From assembly GCA_029204225.1 (NCBI GenBank), contig CM055095.1, forward strand, positions 23,161,654 through 23,225,653: a DNA stretch of 64,000 bases. The letters are read 5' to 3'. A model generated the notes under the pieces. The model was not told the origin of the DNA, made no database searches, and worked only from the letters and a program-made list of their open reading frames with translations. The position numbers were made by a program, and so were the translations under genes. This DNA is from Diphasiastrum complanatum (taxonomy: Eukaryota > Streptophyta > Lycopodiopsida > Lycopodiales > Lycopodiaceae). The stretch's first letter is position 1. The number at the start of each line of letters is the position of its first letter. Positions 11,690-22,500 of this stretch are shown here, piece after piece.

Positions 11690-13204
11690 ATGGCCTCTTC
11701 CTCAGGATCCTCACGAGATTCAGGCTTGAGTTCATTTCTTAGTGAATTTGGGATTACTGAAAACCTAGACTACTTCCACAATCTTTTAGGCCATATCTAC
11801 ATGTTTTCAGGACTGCACAACCAAATTCTGACGTATTTTATGAACATTATGTTAGATTCAGAGATATACTTAGTAAGCCTATTTTTTCCATAGGTCCACT
11901 CCAGTACATGCATTATACTGATCTTGTTCATTTCTTCCCAGCTTTCAGACATAGACTGAATAGAATGTTCACCAAATTGTTTGATCTTTTCAAAAGTAAT
12001 TCAATGTGTCCGTATTGCAACAAGAAATGTCAATTCGTTGAATATCAGAGTGGTTTCGTACTTTTCTTGTTAGTTCAGATCCCAGATGATGAGGAAGTTT
12101 CTGTTGCTGAACCTCCTTTTGCATCATCCTCTGTTCAGTCAACTATTAAGGATATCAGTCACTTTCTTATCGACACTCCTGATAAGGAAAGTAACTTTAT
12201 TGATGTAAATATTGAGGTTCTCCGGGATTCTTTTATTAGCCAAAATATATCTGATGATGAATCCAACCCTATAGAGGAGTCGAAATGTCTTTTCAATTTG
12301 TGTGTATATTATATTAATGACAATGTATATTTTACTACTGATGATTTATGTAAATTTTTTGACTATCATGAAGACGAGGTTCTATTTTATTATCTGGCAC
12401 ATTTTTTGAATTCTCCAACTTTGTAGATTTTGAAACAGATGACCTTGTTGCTGGTATTGATTTTGATGATGAGGAGGGACTTATGACCGGTGAAGAATGC
12501 CTGACTAAGAATTTATCAAATATAGCTGAAAAAAGACGAGGCTGACCATCCGATGAAGAATTCACGGCATTTCAATCCTAGATGGGCTTCCCTTGTCCAT
12601 CATTAATGCATTTCACTGATGATTCCACTTCAGTACATGGTCATTATATTGATTATCCTGATCTGGTTGCTGCTAATGATGAAGAATGTGTAAGTGTTTA
12701 AACTTCCTTGCATTAGAATGTTTTTAATCACTAAATGTATTTTTGCTAACATATTTCCTATTGCATGATGCTCTCATAATAAATGATTTTGTTGCGAGAC
12801 GAGATGGTTTCAGACAACACGCATCCTCGTTCCAGAGGGACAGTGGATTGGGCCACTATCTTAGGCATTTCCTGAAGAATGAGATCTATATTGCCCATTC
12901 CAAGCTAAGCTCAGTCGGGGAGAGTCTTATAATGGCAGTTAAAGCTTTATCATTTTACCTAGGAGGACATAAATTTGTTAAGACAAATAAGATCATTTTT
13001 GTCAAAAGATCTTATGTTTTGAACATTTTAGGCTTTACTGATGGGAATGTTCCTTTAAGGAGCTCCCATTATTCATTGTATTCCACTTATATTGAGCTTA
13101 GTGGAAATAATGATAATGCACATCTATTGGATGCATATGCTAGCAGAGAATTTCTTCATGACAATACTGCCATAGTTTGCAAAGCAATTCTGAACATGTC
13201 ATGA
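11690..13204 (+). pseudogene. Gene C: unknown protein of the candidate element
   Basis: The start is ATG 11690 (MASSSGSSRDSGLSSFLSEF), 12 bp after the last promoter motif. The frame runs to about 11885 and resumes one frame over as GPLQYMHYTDL, so a frameshift lies in the T-run at about 11881-11888. The next block, to 12426, contains CPYCNKKC, a possible zinc-binding pair, and an acidic middle. A second shift or short intron near 12420 leads to an acidic segment (FETDDLVAGIDFDDEEG), then a GTAAGT donor after NDEEC near 12690. A last open block at 12743-13204 (153 codons) contains VKALSFYLGGHKFVKTNK and ends at TGA. I recognise no family. The exon structure is partly uncertain and the copy is broken. 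Confidence 0.45.
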
Positions 13205-15555
13205 TTTGATGACAGTGATGATCTTCTACTCAACAATCATCTAACTTTCTCTTCCTGTATGAACTTGCATGTTTTTCTAAACTTGTTGTATTGTGTGGAC
13301 TTAGTTATATGTCGAATCTGAACTCTGCGGTAGAACCACTGAAACAATTGACAAATGTGGTTTCATTTTTCATTGGTTCCTCCATGTTGTGTATTTCGAT
13401 GAAATGTTGCTCGTGCTTGCCAGTGTGACTTCTCCATCCCTTGTGATGACCATACACTCAAGCTTCCATATGTATTTGCAAAAAATGATGTATGATCTCT
13501 TAGTATGTGCTGCATATGTCAAAATCATAATGTTTGTCTTATGTTTGGATCTAAATATATATATAAATTTGAAAGCATTTTGAAAATTTTATACTAACCA
13601 TGTAATGAGTGATGTGATCTTCTCCCCATGCTTTTGATACTGCATTAACAAACTCGATACAAGTCCTTTGGACAACTTTCTTATCAATATCAGAGTATTT
13701 TTTTTTTCTTAAAATAGCAATCATACTATCAAGCTTTTTCCATATATCAACTTTTAGTACTCTGGTTTTGCCGTCTTTCTTGAAATCCTGAGTGGCAACA
13801 ATACTATCTGTCCAGACTAAGTGTTGAATATTAGAAGCCTTACCAGTATGATTTGATAGGAAACGACGTGCTTTTGCTCCTCCTATGCTTGGCTTAGTTG
13901 GCATGTTCCCATTATTTCCTGAAAGCTTTTCATCTTTTTGAATTTTGACATGTCCTTTATGGTGTCCTGCTTTTGATAAAACATCTTCTAGTCGAGAGAT
14001 AGCTTCCTTTGATAATGATGTTGGCTTAGTATTCCAAGCAAAAACTATATGAAGATAAATGATCTTTTCTATTAATCTAACTTCTGCATAAAGAGTGCAA
14101 ACATGCACATTTTTTAAGGGGATAGACAGCACAGGCTTCCAGTTTGGATCTACATATTCTGTAGTAATTCATGTACTCCTAGTTACATCTTTTGCCATTT
14201 TCATGCAGTACAAACAAGGATGTTTTGATGTAGCACCGTGAGAGACATTATACATACATTTCAATGTTTTCAAACCACCTGCTAAGTGCCATTCAACATT
14301 GAAGTCTCCAACTCTTGGAACATTGAGAAGTCCTCCATCCATGTGGTCCTTAATGATCCTAGGATAAGATGTCCTTGAGAATATCCATGATAATATATCA
14401 TGATCCTCTTTCAGCACCTGTCCAAAGAATTAATCAGACTTAGTTTACAATGTATTAATACTATTCAATGAATGTAATGTAATAATGAGGCTAGTTACCT
14501 GAAATGCTGCCAACCACCATATATCATTTTCTGATTGGACAATCTTATCTAAAATTTTCTGAATGTCCACCATCAAAGACTCTGCTATTTTACACTTTAC
14601 ATTTGAAATCCTATTGTTCATCATGATACGCTTAGTGGATTTGCAAGTCAATGTTGTGCCCAATGACATTCCTAGTGAAGCATTGTCTTTAATATTCCGA
14701 GGAGCTACTAATGCAGATCTGCAAAAAAAACAGATAGTTAACAGAATATTACCATAGCTGAAATTAAATTCAAATGTCATTGAAAAACTTACAAAAATCA
14801 AAATATGCTTACTTGAATGCACAGATCCTTCTATTTTGATAACCTCCTTTTGAAAGCGTTTGAATATCCTTGCAACTTTGTCGCTTTCGCTTCTTACTTT
14901 CAGCCTTCTTCTTTGCCAAATCCACATCCTTCAATAATTGTAAGTTTTCAATATAAATAGACTGTAAGACTGATTGCATTTGCTCTAGTTCTGATTTGAT
15001 ATTGATTGTTATCTTATGTAATGATTCATTATTTTTTTAAGTTGTTTATTTTCTTCTAATGTCTTTTGGAGATGACAATATCTATTTTGACAATAAGAGG
15101 ATATCCAAATTAAGTCACCTTCTAAAAAGTGAACTTTATTCATATAAAGTTGTTTTCCATGGTTTTGCAATCTTTCACAATATCCTAGTAATCCACTATG
15201 CCCATTGCATATCCATGTAACTAAATGAGTTATTGAAGAGAATGTACGAGAACAATCCTCAGCAGATATTTGAATTCCTTTGTCACCAAATCAATAGGGA
15301 TATCCACATGTAGATGATGCAATGTCATCATCAAAAAAATAATAGAGTAATTAGTTGCATCAAAGTACTATGACCAGATTCTATGAAGCAAAACAAAATA
15401 CTCACCTTTGATTATATTATATATTATGTACGATCAATCCAATCTCCATGCTTGTATGCTTGATTCAAATTTGGAAATGCCACTCATTTTCTCATTCCAA
15501 TAGGTAGTTGGCGCTCATATTTCCATTCTCGTGGAAGGAATGCATATGTAAACAT
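13200..15555 (-). pseudogene. Gene D: multi-exon gene of unknown family in the candidate element
   Basis: At least five exons can be read: about 15555-15420, about 15330-14813, 14718-14499, 14417-13599 and 13509 to about 13220. Donors and acceptors are well formed and phases are consistent where both are clear. Conserved-looking blocks, in order, are FLPREWKYERQLPIG and KHGDWIDR; FGDKGIQISAEDCSRTF; a Lys-rich segment; QSENDIWWLAAFQ; GDFNVEWHLAGGLKTLKCMY followed by HPCLYC (a Cys pair); NWKPVLSIPLKNVHVCTLYA; KPSIGGAKARRFLSNH; and GMEKSHWQARATFHRNTQHG. In-frame stops include codons at Trp/Arg/Gln-like positions (TGA at 14190, another in the GYPY-FGD block, another after NEK). The style recalls large uncharacterised proteins repeated in many eukaryotic genomes, but I cannot name the family. 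It may be the recombinase-type gene. Confidence 0.55.
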
Positions 15556-15822
15556 TTTGCAATTTTTCCTGATTCGAATTTGGGGATGGCGGTCATATTC
15601 TAGATCCAATGAAAACATTGCCCTTTTTGTAACCAATGGAGGGAATATTTTTAAATTTAGTCAAGTTATACTGCGAACTGTTAACAGTTCTTAACTGTGA
15701 CTATAGACGTTGTGGTTAGATCATTGGGAGTTGGGGAGGCCTTGGGAGTGGTGTGGGCAAGCAAATAAACAATATTGTTTTTTTTATTTTGATATTTTTC
15801 TATATCCTACATGGCATTCCTT

Positions 15823-15857
15823 AAAGGGTCTTTTTGATATTGAGAACTCCTCTAATG
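15823..15857 (-). repeat. Right inverted repeat of the four-gene module (35 bp)
   Basis: Exact reverse complement of 7087-7121. It lies about 270 bp upstream of the first recognisable exon of gene D. Confidence 0.75.
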
Positions 15858-16377
15858 TATCCTAAATCAGTTGAAGTTTGTAGACTCTAAATAAGAGGTG
15901 TGACATGAGGCCCAATTAGGTGTAATCTAATGAGAGAATGAAATGAAAAAAGATATATGTGGTAAAAGGGAGCACTACATAGCACTATGATTAAGGGCTT
16001 TTGGATATCAGAAGGTGAGGTAATCGTACATATATCGCACACCATATATCCAACCATTTCATCAATGAAAGACATGAGAATTATTCTAGCAAAAGTTGGT
16101 TGGAAGTGATCATTTATAAATGAAAGTCAATATGGATGATTGTGCACATCATCATCTCTTATCTAAGGAGCTCTAACAATCAATTTGTATAAAGGACCAT
16201 TGCATGCATCCGTTTAGATTGCATTTTAATTTTACTTTTAAGGTGTTCCATCATATTTTGGAGGATACATTATAGGTTTAATAGGTTGAAAATTTTCAAT
16301 TATAAAATAAAAAAGGTATTTTGACACATTTGAGAACCAAATTTTGAGTAAAAATATTATTTTAGAATATTTTTTCC
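15858..16377. other. Unassigned AT-rich flank
   Basis: No exon or RNA gene is supported. The first about 30 bp keep weak inverted similarity to the sequence left of 7087. Confidence 0.4.
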
Positions 16378-16575
16378 AGCCTCCAAACATAGCATGCTGG
16401 TGTGCCCAGTAAATTAGCTAGAGTTTTTTTTTTTGGCAACCTTTAAAGATAGCACGTCGACGTGCTAAATGAAACAAGAAATTTTTTTTGTGGCGGAATC
16501 AGATAGCACGTCGGTGTGCTATAGGATTCCGCCATTTTTTTTTTTTTGGATGGTCTCGCCTAGTCTTTGGAGGCT
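16378..16575. repeat. Foldback element with nested palindromes
   Basis: The outer arms AGCCTCCAAA (16378-16387) and TTTGGAGGCT (16566-16575) are inverted copies. Inside are a perfect 18-bp palindrome (16450-16467, TAGCACGT centre) and a hairpin whose stem GGCGGAATC (16492-16500) pairs with GATTCCGCC (16525-16533). That stem extends inward through ATAGCAC/GTGCTAT. A related TAGCATGCTGGTGTGC lies at about 16390. Poly-T spacers separate the modules. It looks like a small MITE or a transcribed hairpin. Confidence 0.7.
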
Positions 16576-16761
16576 ACAAAAGAAAATTTTATTTGAAATT
16601 TTTTTTACTTTGTGGGATTTTTTACTATGTACCAAACCACATTCTTAATAATAAACATTGAAGTAATAGCATAAAAAAGGTAACACACCATGTGCTATTT
16701 TTTTGTTGAATCATGGCAAGAAAAAACCTTGCAAAAAGTTTACTCACAAAATGCCAAGGCC

Positions 16762-16762
<1 letters not shown>

Positions 16763-16819
<57 letters not shown>
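16763..16819. repeat. (GA)n microsatellite
   Basis: About 28 uninterrupted AG dinucleotides. Confidence 0.97.
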
Positions 16820-16823
<4 letters not shown>

Positions 16824-18830
16824 ATAAACTTGCAAGCCTGGATGGAAGTGACAAAGTGGGTAAACATAGAGCATCTAGTAGGTAAACATGGACTCTCTAA
16901 TATTAGAATTCAATATATATCTTTTGAAGATTATGCATGTCTTCACAGATTTTTGATCATAGGCTCCATGTTCTTGAGACTTTCATATGGAATGTCTCAA
17001 CTTCTATCTACATCATCTACATATGTGACATCTAATCCTTGAAAAATAAGCGTAGAGATCAGAAGCATATTTCTATGCCTTTTTAAGATAAGGCCAAAAC
17101 ACAAAAATCCAAGAAATGTCTTCTGACTTTGATTGGCCTCACAAACTAAAGTCCAAGAGATGCTCTGTAACTTTGAATGGCAAGCACAAACTTCCATTAA
17201 TCACATGATTCTTGTGTGGCCAAAAAGTCACAATCTGGATTGTTGAAATATCTAAATTAATGTGGGGAAGACGAAAGGTTCCTTGATTCCCACAATTCAC
17301 TACTCCCATGAGGACAAGTTGGTGGAAGGGTGCATGGAATTGGTTCATATCCTAAAAGTGAATATAGTTTTTACTTGTATAATTTATCTTGAAGGCATAT
17401 TTTATCCTAAAAAATGATGTATTTATATATGGGAGTTCTATGTGACCTTTCATGGTGATAAGGATCGTTTCAGAAAGCATTACTAGTCTTTAACTTTGAA
17501 AATCATATTGTGAAAAAGTGACCATTTTAGAAAAATTGATCTTACATATCGCAATTGCAAAATGTAGTACAATTTTTGGGGCATAATTCTTTATGATAAG
17601 TTGACTTACCAAGTCAACCAAAATCATCATGACCATAAAAAATATTTGCAAGCATGTAGATTTTTATTATGGACTTTCATGACTGCATACTTGCAAAGCA
17701 GACTTTTTGCTCGTGGAATGGAATTTCATTCTAGTAAAGATTAAAGAGAATCCTCTTTGCTACCATGAAATCAAATTTCTAGTTTGTGAGTAATTGTTGA
17801 TTCCTTTTCCAACCAATCCATTTCCAAACATTATGTGCAAATTACACAAACAATTGCACAACCTTTTTTCCTTGAAGAAAGCTATTCAACTTGAAAAGAC
17901 CAATCTCAAATTGAATCTCATTTGGGTAATGGGCACCTTCTGTGTCTCGTCCACAAGGAAAAGGGCCTTTTGTTCAAGGCTATTGCCCTTGGGTAAAGGT
18001 CACTCACTATAAGGGCCTACGAGGAAGAACTTTATCTCTCATCCCTTAACATAAAGAGTGTTCATGAAAGTTGGCAAAGTATATGAATGAAATTGGCATC
18101 TTTTCTGTGATGGTTTTTTATATAGATAAATAGATTAATCCTCTTATGAGTAATAACCCTCAAAACATCAAGAAGCTTCAAAAAATACAAGATTTTTTGA
18201 GGATAACTTAATAAAGGTTCCCCAACACGCAAAAGCAATGCTCGGAAATGGAACTGGCAAGTTTTTTGAAAAACCAATATCATAGAATATTTGACAGTTT
18301 TTTATACAAGCGTATATACCTTTTTATGAGTAAAAGTTTTCAAAAAACCGAAAAGTTGTCTAGCATGGAGGTATTTTGAAGATAACTCCAAGGAGTTTTC
18401 CCGAGCACTGAGCCAAAGAGCACCTTTCCATGCTCACATGAGAAGGAATTACGTGTTATACATGCATATATGAATTTGGCCCTTTCTTCAATCACTTGTT
18501 GCTTGTCTTTTGGCCGGGACCTTGCCAGAGCCTGCCACGTGGAGGATTGTGGCAGCTCTGCGCCTTGTTCGGGAAGGTTCTGCACTGGAAGGAGGAGGAG
18601 GTTGTTGATCCTTCAGTGCAGTCCTCTCTCGATCGGAAATTCAGAATAATAATAATGTATATTTATTATATATTATTTATTATATATATGCGCATTCTGT
18701 AGTTACTGTATTTTAATTCTGTGAATTACTATCTTCATGAGTTTGTGGTACAGAAATAATTCAATAAAATTATAATTTATGAACCCAAAAATATCTCTCT
18801 GTAAATAGACCTCCTCTGACCTCCTCTGTC
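16820..18830. other. Intergenic, no gene recognised
   Basis: AT-rich sequence without a supported exon. A diverged pair of about 45-bp direct repeats lies at about 17107-17195 (CCAAGARATG..CTTTGAWTGGC). The right end grades into the PP2C promoter. Confidence 0.5.
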
Positions 18831-18883
18831 TATAAAACCAGGTAATTTAATCTTTCCAAAAATATTTCTCTCTCCCTCTCCCT

Positions 18884-18925
<42 letters not shown>
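18831..18925 (+). promoter_or_regulatory. Putative core promoter and CT-rich leader of the PP2C gene
   Basis: A TATAAAA at 18831-18837 is followed about 30 bp later by a pure CT/CCCTCT tract (about 18867-18925), as in many plant leaders. Initiation near 18860 would give a leader of about 700 nt, possibly containing an intron, before ATG 19598. Confidence 0.5.
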
Positions 18926-18930
<5 letters not shown>

Positions 18931-19597
18931 TCGCTACAGTTTCTGTTTGTCGATTGCTCATTTTTGCGATCCCCTTCCTGCCTGCCAGTTTCTGCCTCTC
19001 TCGTGCTGAGCGTGCTGCTGATAAGGCTCAATTGATCTGGCTGTAATCGTGCGGCAGCCATGCTGGTTGAGGAATTTGGATCTGTTTTGACATTATTGCG
19101 GAGCCCTAGCAAACGCATTTCGATCGATAACCTGGATCGGGTTTCCGAGGTTTGAGAATGAGATTCGCGTCTCAGCAGTGGGATTGCTATAATCTTGTGT
19201 TGCATTAGTAGTGATATTGCTTCTGGGATTAGAATATCTCCCCATTGCTACATGTATGTGGATGATGCACATTCATTGAATCAAGGGTCAGTATATGTTC
19301 GATTAACGTTGTAGTCAGATTAACTAACTGGAGCTTTAGGGTTATGTGCTGAAAATTGAAGGTAGTAAATTGTTATCTCGTAACTGGCTGATCTAAGAAC
19401 ACACGGTAAAGCTTTCGATAGAGATTCAGGGTTTCCTATATCTCTTTGCTGGAGTAGTATTTGCTATTGGCGCGGTGTTGCCTTACGAGTGGCGTTCTCG
19501 TTTTCAAGCTCCGAAGCTAGCTCAAATTAAGTGGAATTTGAATCTTCTTGGTGCACGTAGGTGCAGTTCAGGAATGTGAGTAGTATATATTTGTAGC

Positions 19598-22500
19598 ATG
19601 GCTTTACAGGGATCAACAGTTTCAAAACAGACTCAAAAATCAGATCAAAGGTATGGCCACTCCGGCCGAATCCAGTCCGAACAGATGGTTCCCCTGGCTT
19701 CTCTGCTATGTCGAGAGGTAAAGTGTAAGAAAATTGAAAAGCCGGTTGTACGGTGTGGCTTAGCTGCTCAACCTAAAAAGGGTGAAGATTTTGCGTTCAT
19801 TAAAACCGATTGTCAGCGAATACCTGGCGATAGCTCATCTACGTACGGGGTCTTTGCGGTATGTACTTGTATAAAATGAGCAGCCTGTAATTGTTTTCTC
19901 CGAGGTACTCTTTTCCATGAACTCTGACCGGTGCATTAGCCATGGAGCATGTGATATGTAGCTAAGTTCCTTTTTTGGCAGCCCATTTAAGTTTGCTCCC
20001 TCCTATGTTTCTGAATAAGGCCATGTTTTGAAACCATGAATATTTACACATCAATTGCCAAGCTTTGACAAACTTTTTTGAAAAACTTTGACATAAGGTA
20101 TTTCAGTTTTGGTCAAATTTTATGATTGGTGCTTTTAACACCCTTTTTATTAGAAGCTAAAGTCGAGCCACCTTTAAGTTGTTTGAGTTTTCGATGGTCC
20201 ATTTCTGCTATTCACAGTCTGGTCTTTACCGGAATGGTGCTAAACCCAAGTGCAGTAGAACTTCGAACTATTGTTCTTTAAACAGATATTTCACTTTGTA
20301 GTCCTTGTGTAGCTTAAAGTGAAAGCTCCGGTGATTGATGCATTATTGTCATATAACAGGTGTTTGATGGTCATAATGGTTCATCTGCAGCTTTATATTC
20401 AAGAGATCACCTACTTAATGATGTTTTGAGTGCAATTCCAGCTGGACTTGACAGAGATGAGTGGCTTTCAGTTTTGCCCCGGGCTCTGGTCGCTGGTTTT
20501 GTGAAGACTGATAAGGAATTTCAGGAAAAAGGTACTGTGACAAGCATAAGAACAAGTACTTCAAAGTCAAGTTTGTGGAGGAAATGAAAACTGTAGGAAT
20601 CTGTATCTCAAACTTTCGTATTTAACTGATAAACTCCCATTGTCCACTATAAACAGAGCAAACATCTGGGACAACTGCCACTTTTGTTGTAGTTGATGGG
20701 TGGACTGTAACAGCAGCATCAGTTGGAGACTCTCGTTGTATTCTTGATTCTCAGGGTGGAGTTATTTCCTTGCTGACTGTAGATCACAGACTGGAAGTAA
20801 ATGAGGAAGAGTAAGAATATTCTCAACAGCCCTAAACGATTTGATGGACTGTATATCTGCATTCCTTTAAAAGGCTTCTTGTTATTCATCTTATGATTCT
20901 TCTTCGGGACCACAGTTGGTTACATTCCAATTTGCAAATTGCTACTTGATACTTTCTAATTTGTCTGTCTAGTCATTTACGAGATGCTTGTCTATACAGA
21001 AGGGAGCGCATTACAGCAAGTGGAGGTGAAGTTGGACGGCTCAGTACTGTTGGTGGTGCCGAGGTAATACTAGCAATTTTGAATCTGGATATGGAGATTT
21101 AATTATCTTTTCTTTATTGGGAAGCCTTAGATAAGCTGCCATCCAAGTAAATGAAGTGAAAATGAATAGACTGCCATTGTAGTATGTACTGTACAGTGTA
21201 CTAGCTATCTTGAGCCAGATGAAACAGTGGCAGCCGATTATTGTTGGTGGTGTTAGTGTACATGAAATTATCTACTAATGTTCGCAAGGTGAGGATAACC
21301 CTTTCATACTTTTGAAGTATCTGCTTTGATTTTTGACTTCTAAGATGCTTTTGGGAGACAGGATTGGACCTTATGATTTAGATCATTTTGTGAAAATTTT
21401 CCTCCCCAAAGGCACCTTTTCCCAAGGGGGGAACATCACTGAGAAATGCTTTGAGGCAACAATAAAGGAAACTTTTGTGTGGGAGTGGATTTGTCATCAC
21501 AGGGTGGCCATCAAGAATGTGAGCTTGACCCTTGTCTAAGGTTGGCGTACACAATTCTCAAATAATTTTAGTGCTCTCTCATGGCGGAAATGACTCTGTG
21601 TGTGCCCTTCCTTCAGCTTGAGCAGGTTCTAGTTTGGAGATGTGACATTTGCCTGGATATCATATACATTTTATTTCTGTAGCCATTCAGAAGGTCAGCT
21701 TTCTCTGAGTGACAAAAGTCTCTAACATTTTCTATCTCCAAAATTTGGTGTGCAATTTACTTGGCTCAATTCCAGTCCATATTCCACTGTGATCCCTTGT
21801 TGTCCAACTGTTTGTGTCCCCTTTGTTTAAAAACCAAAACCACTTCTCAATGGCATGGGCTGGGTTGTCTATTTGCACTATAAATCCAGATAAAGCTGCC
21901 ACTTCTAAAATCTTCTATGTTGGTATATTTTTCCCACAAGTCCTGCATCAACGTTTCTTCTTTGTCAATTCTGGTTTCTTATCAGTACAATCCAGAATTG
22001 AAATATGTCTGTTGAAGTATACTCAAGTAGATCCTCATCCCCACAAGGCTTTTCTTACATTTTTTTTTTGCTGTGTTCTACTGCTTCTAGAACACTTTTT
22101 ATTGCAAGATTGCCCATATACACATTCTACTTGTGGTACAACCCAAGAATACATGAAGTACCTCTTTTGGCAGGTTATTGCCTGATGCTTGTTTTGCTGG
22201 AAGAAATTCAAACATATTTCCTGCGTTTTGTTTTCGTGATCACTATTAATCTCTATTCCAGACTGACATCTTTATCTAGATTATTTTGTCCTTTGACCTA
22301 TCCCATTATCCCATATGATTTAAGTTCATTCAACATTTCTAAATGCTAACTATCTAGTAAACTGGTAGATATTATGCAGGGGTGGTTTATATGATTTCAG
22401 CCAAGAACACTCGTTTGAAGTTAAGGTATTTGCTTGTCATAAGGCCGTGTCCTTGATAAGGCTCTTTATTTAGATCTCAGGTTTCTTATTTTTGGGAAAC

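Larger units (their letters stand above)
7087..15857. mobile_element. Candidate undescribed multi-gene element flanked by inverted repeats
   Basis: An 8.77-kb segment between perfect 35-bp inverted repeats holds four multi-exon genes in alternating orientation: A (+, 7545-8923), B (-, 10857-9101), C (+, 11690-13204) and D (-, 15555-13200). A/B and C/D are convergent and B/C divergent, a compact arrangement unlike the surrounding sparse host genes. None resembles a typical plant housekeeping gene. B joins a histone H3 fold to a Ulp1/C48 peptidase, and C48 peptidases are known passengers of some plant Mutator-like elements and core genes of Polinton/Maverick elements. I recognise no transposase, integrase or polymerase. 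All four genes carry stops or frameshifts, so this copy is dead. The boundaries are uncertain. Confidence 0.55.

Noticed and set aside
11873-11893. Apparent 21-nt intron in gene C (GTAAGC..CCATAG)
   Set aside because: Far below the usable plant intron length; a frameshift in the T-run explains the reading better.
7087-15857. Module as a standard Polinton/Maverick or Mutator-like element
   Set aside because: No protein-primed polymerase, retroviral-type integrase, capsid or MULE transposase motif was recognised; the C48 peptidase alone is not enough.
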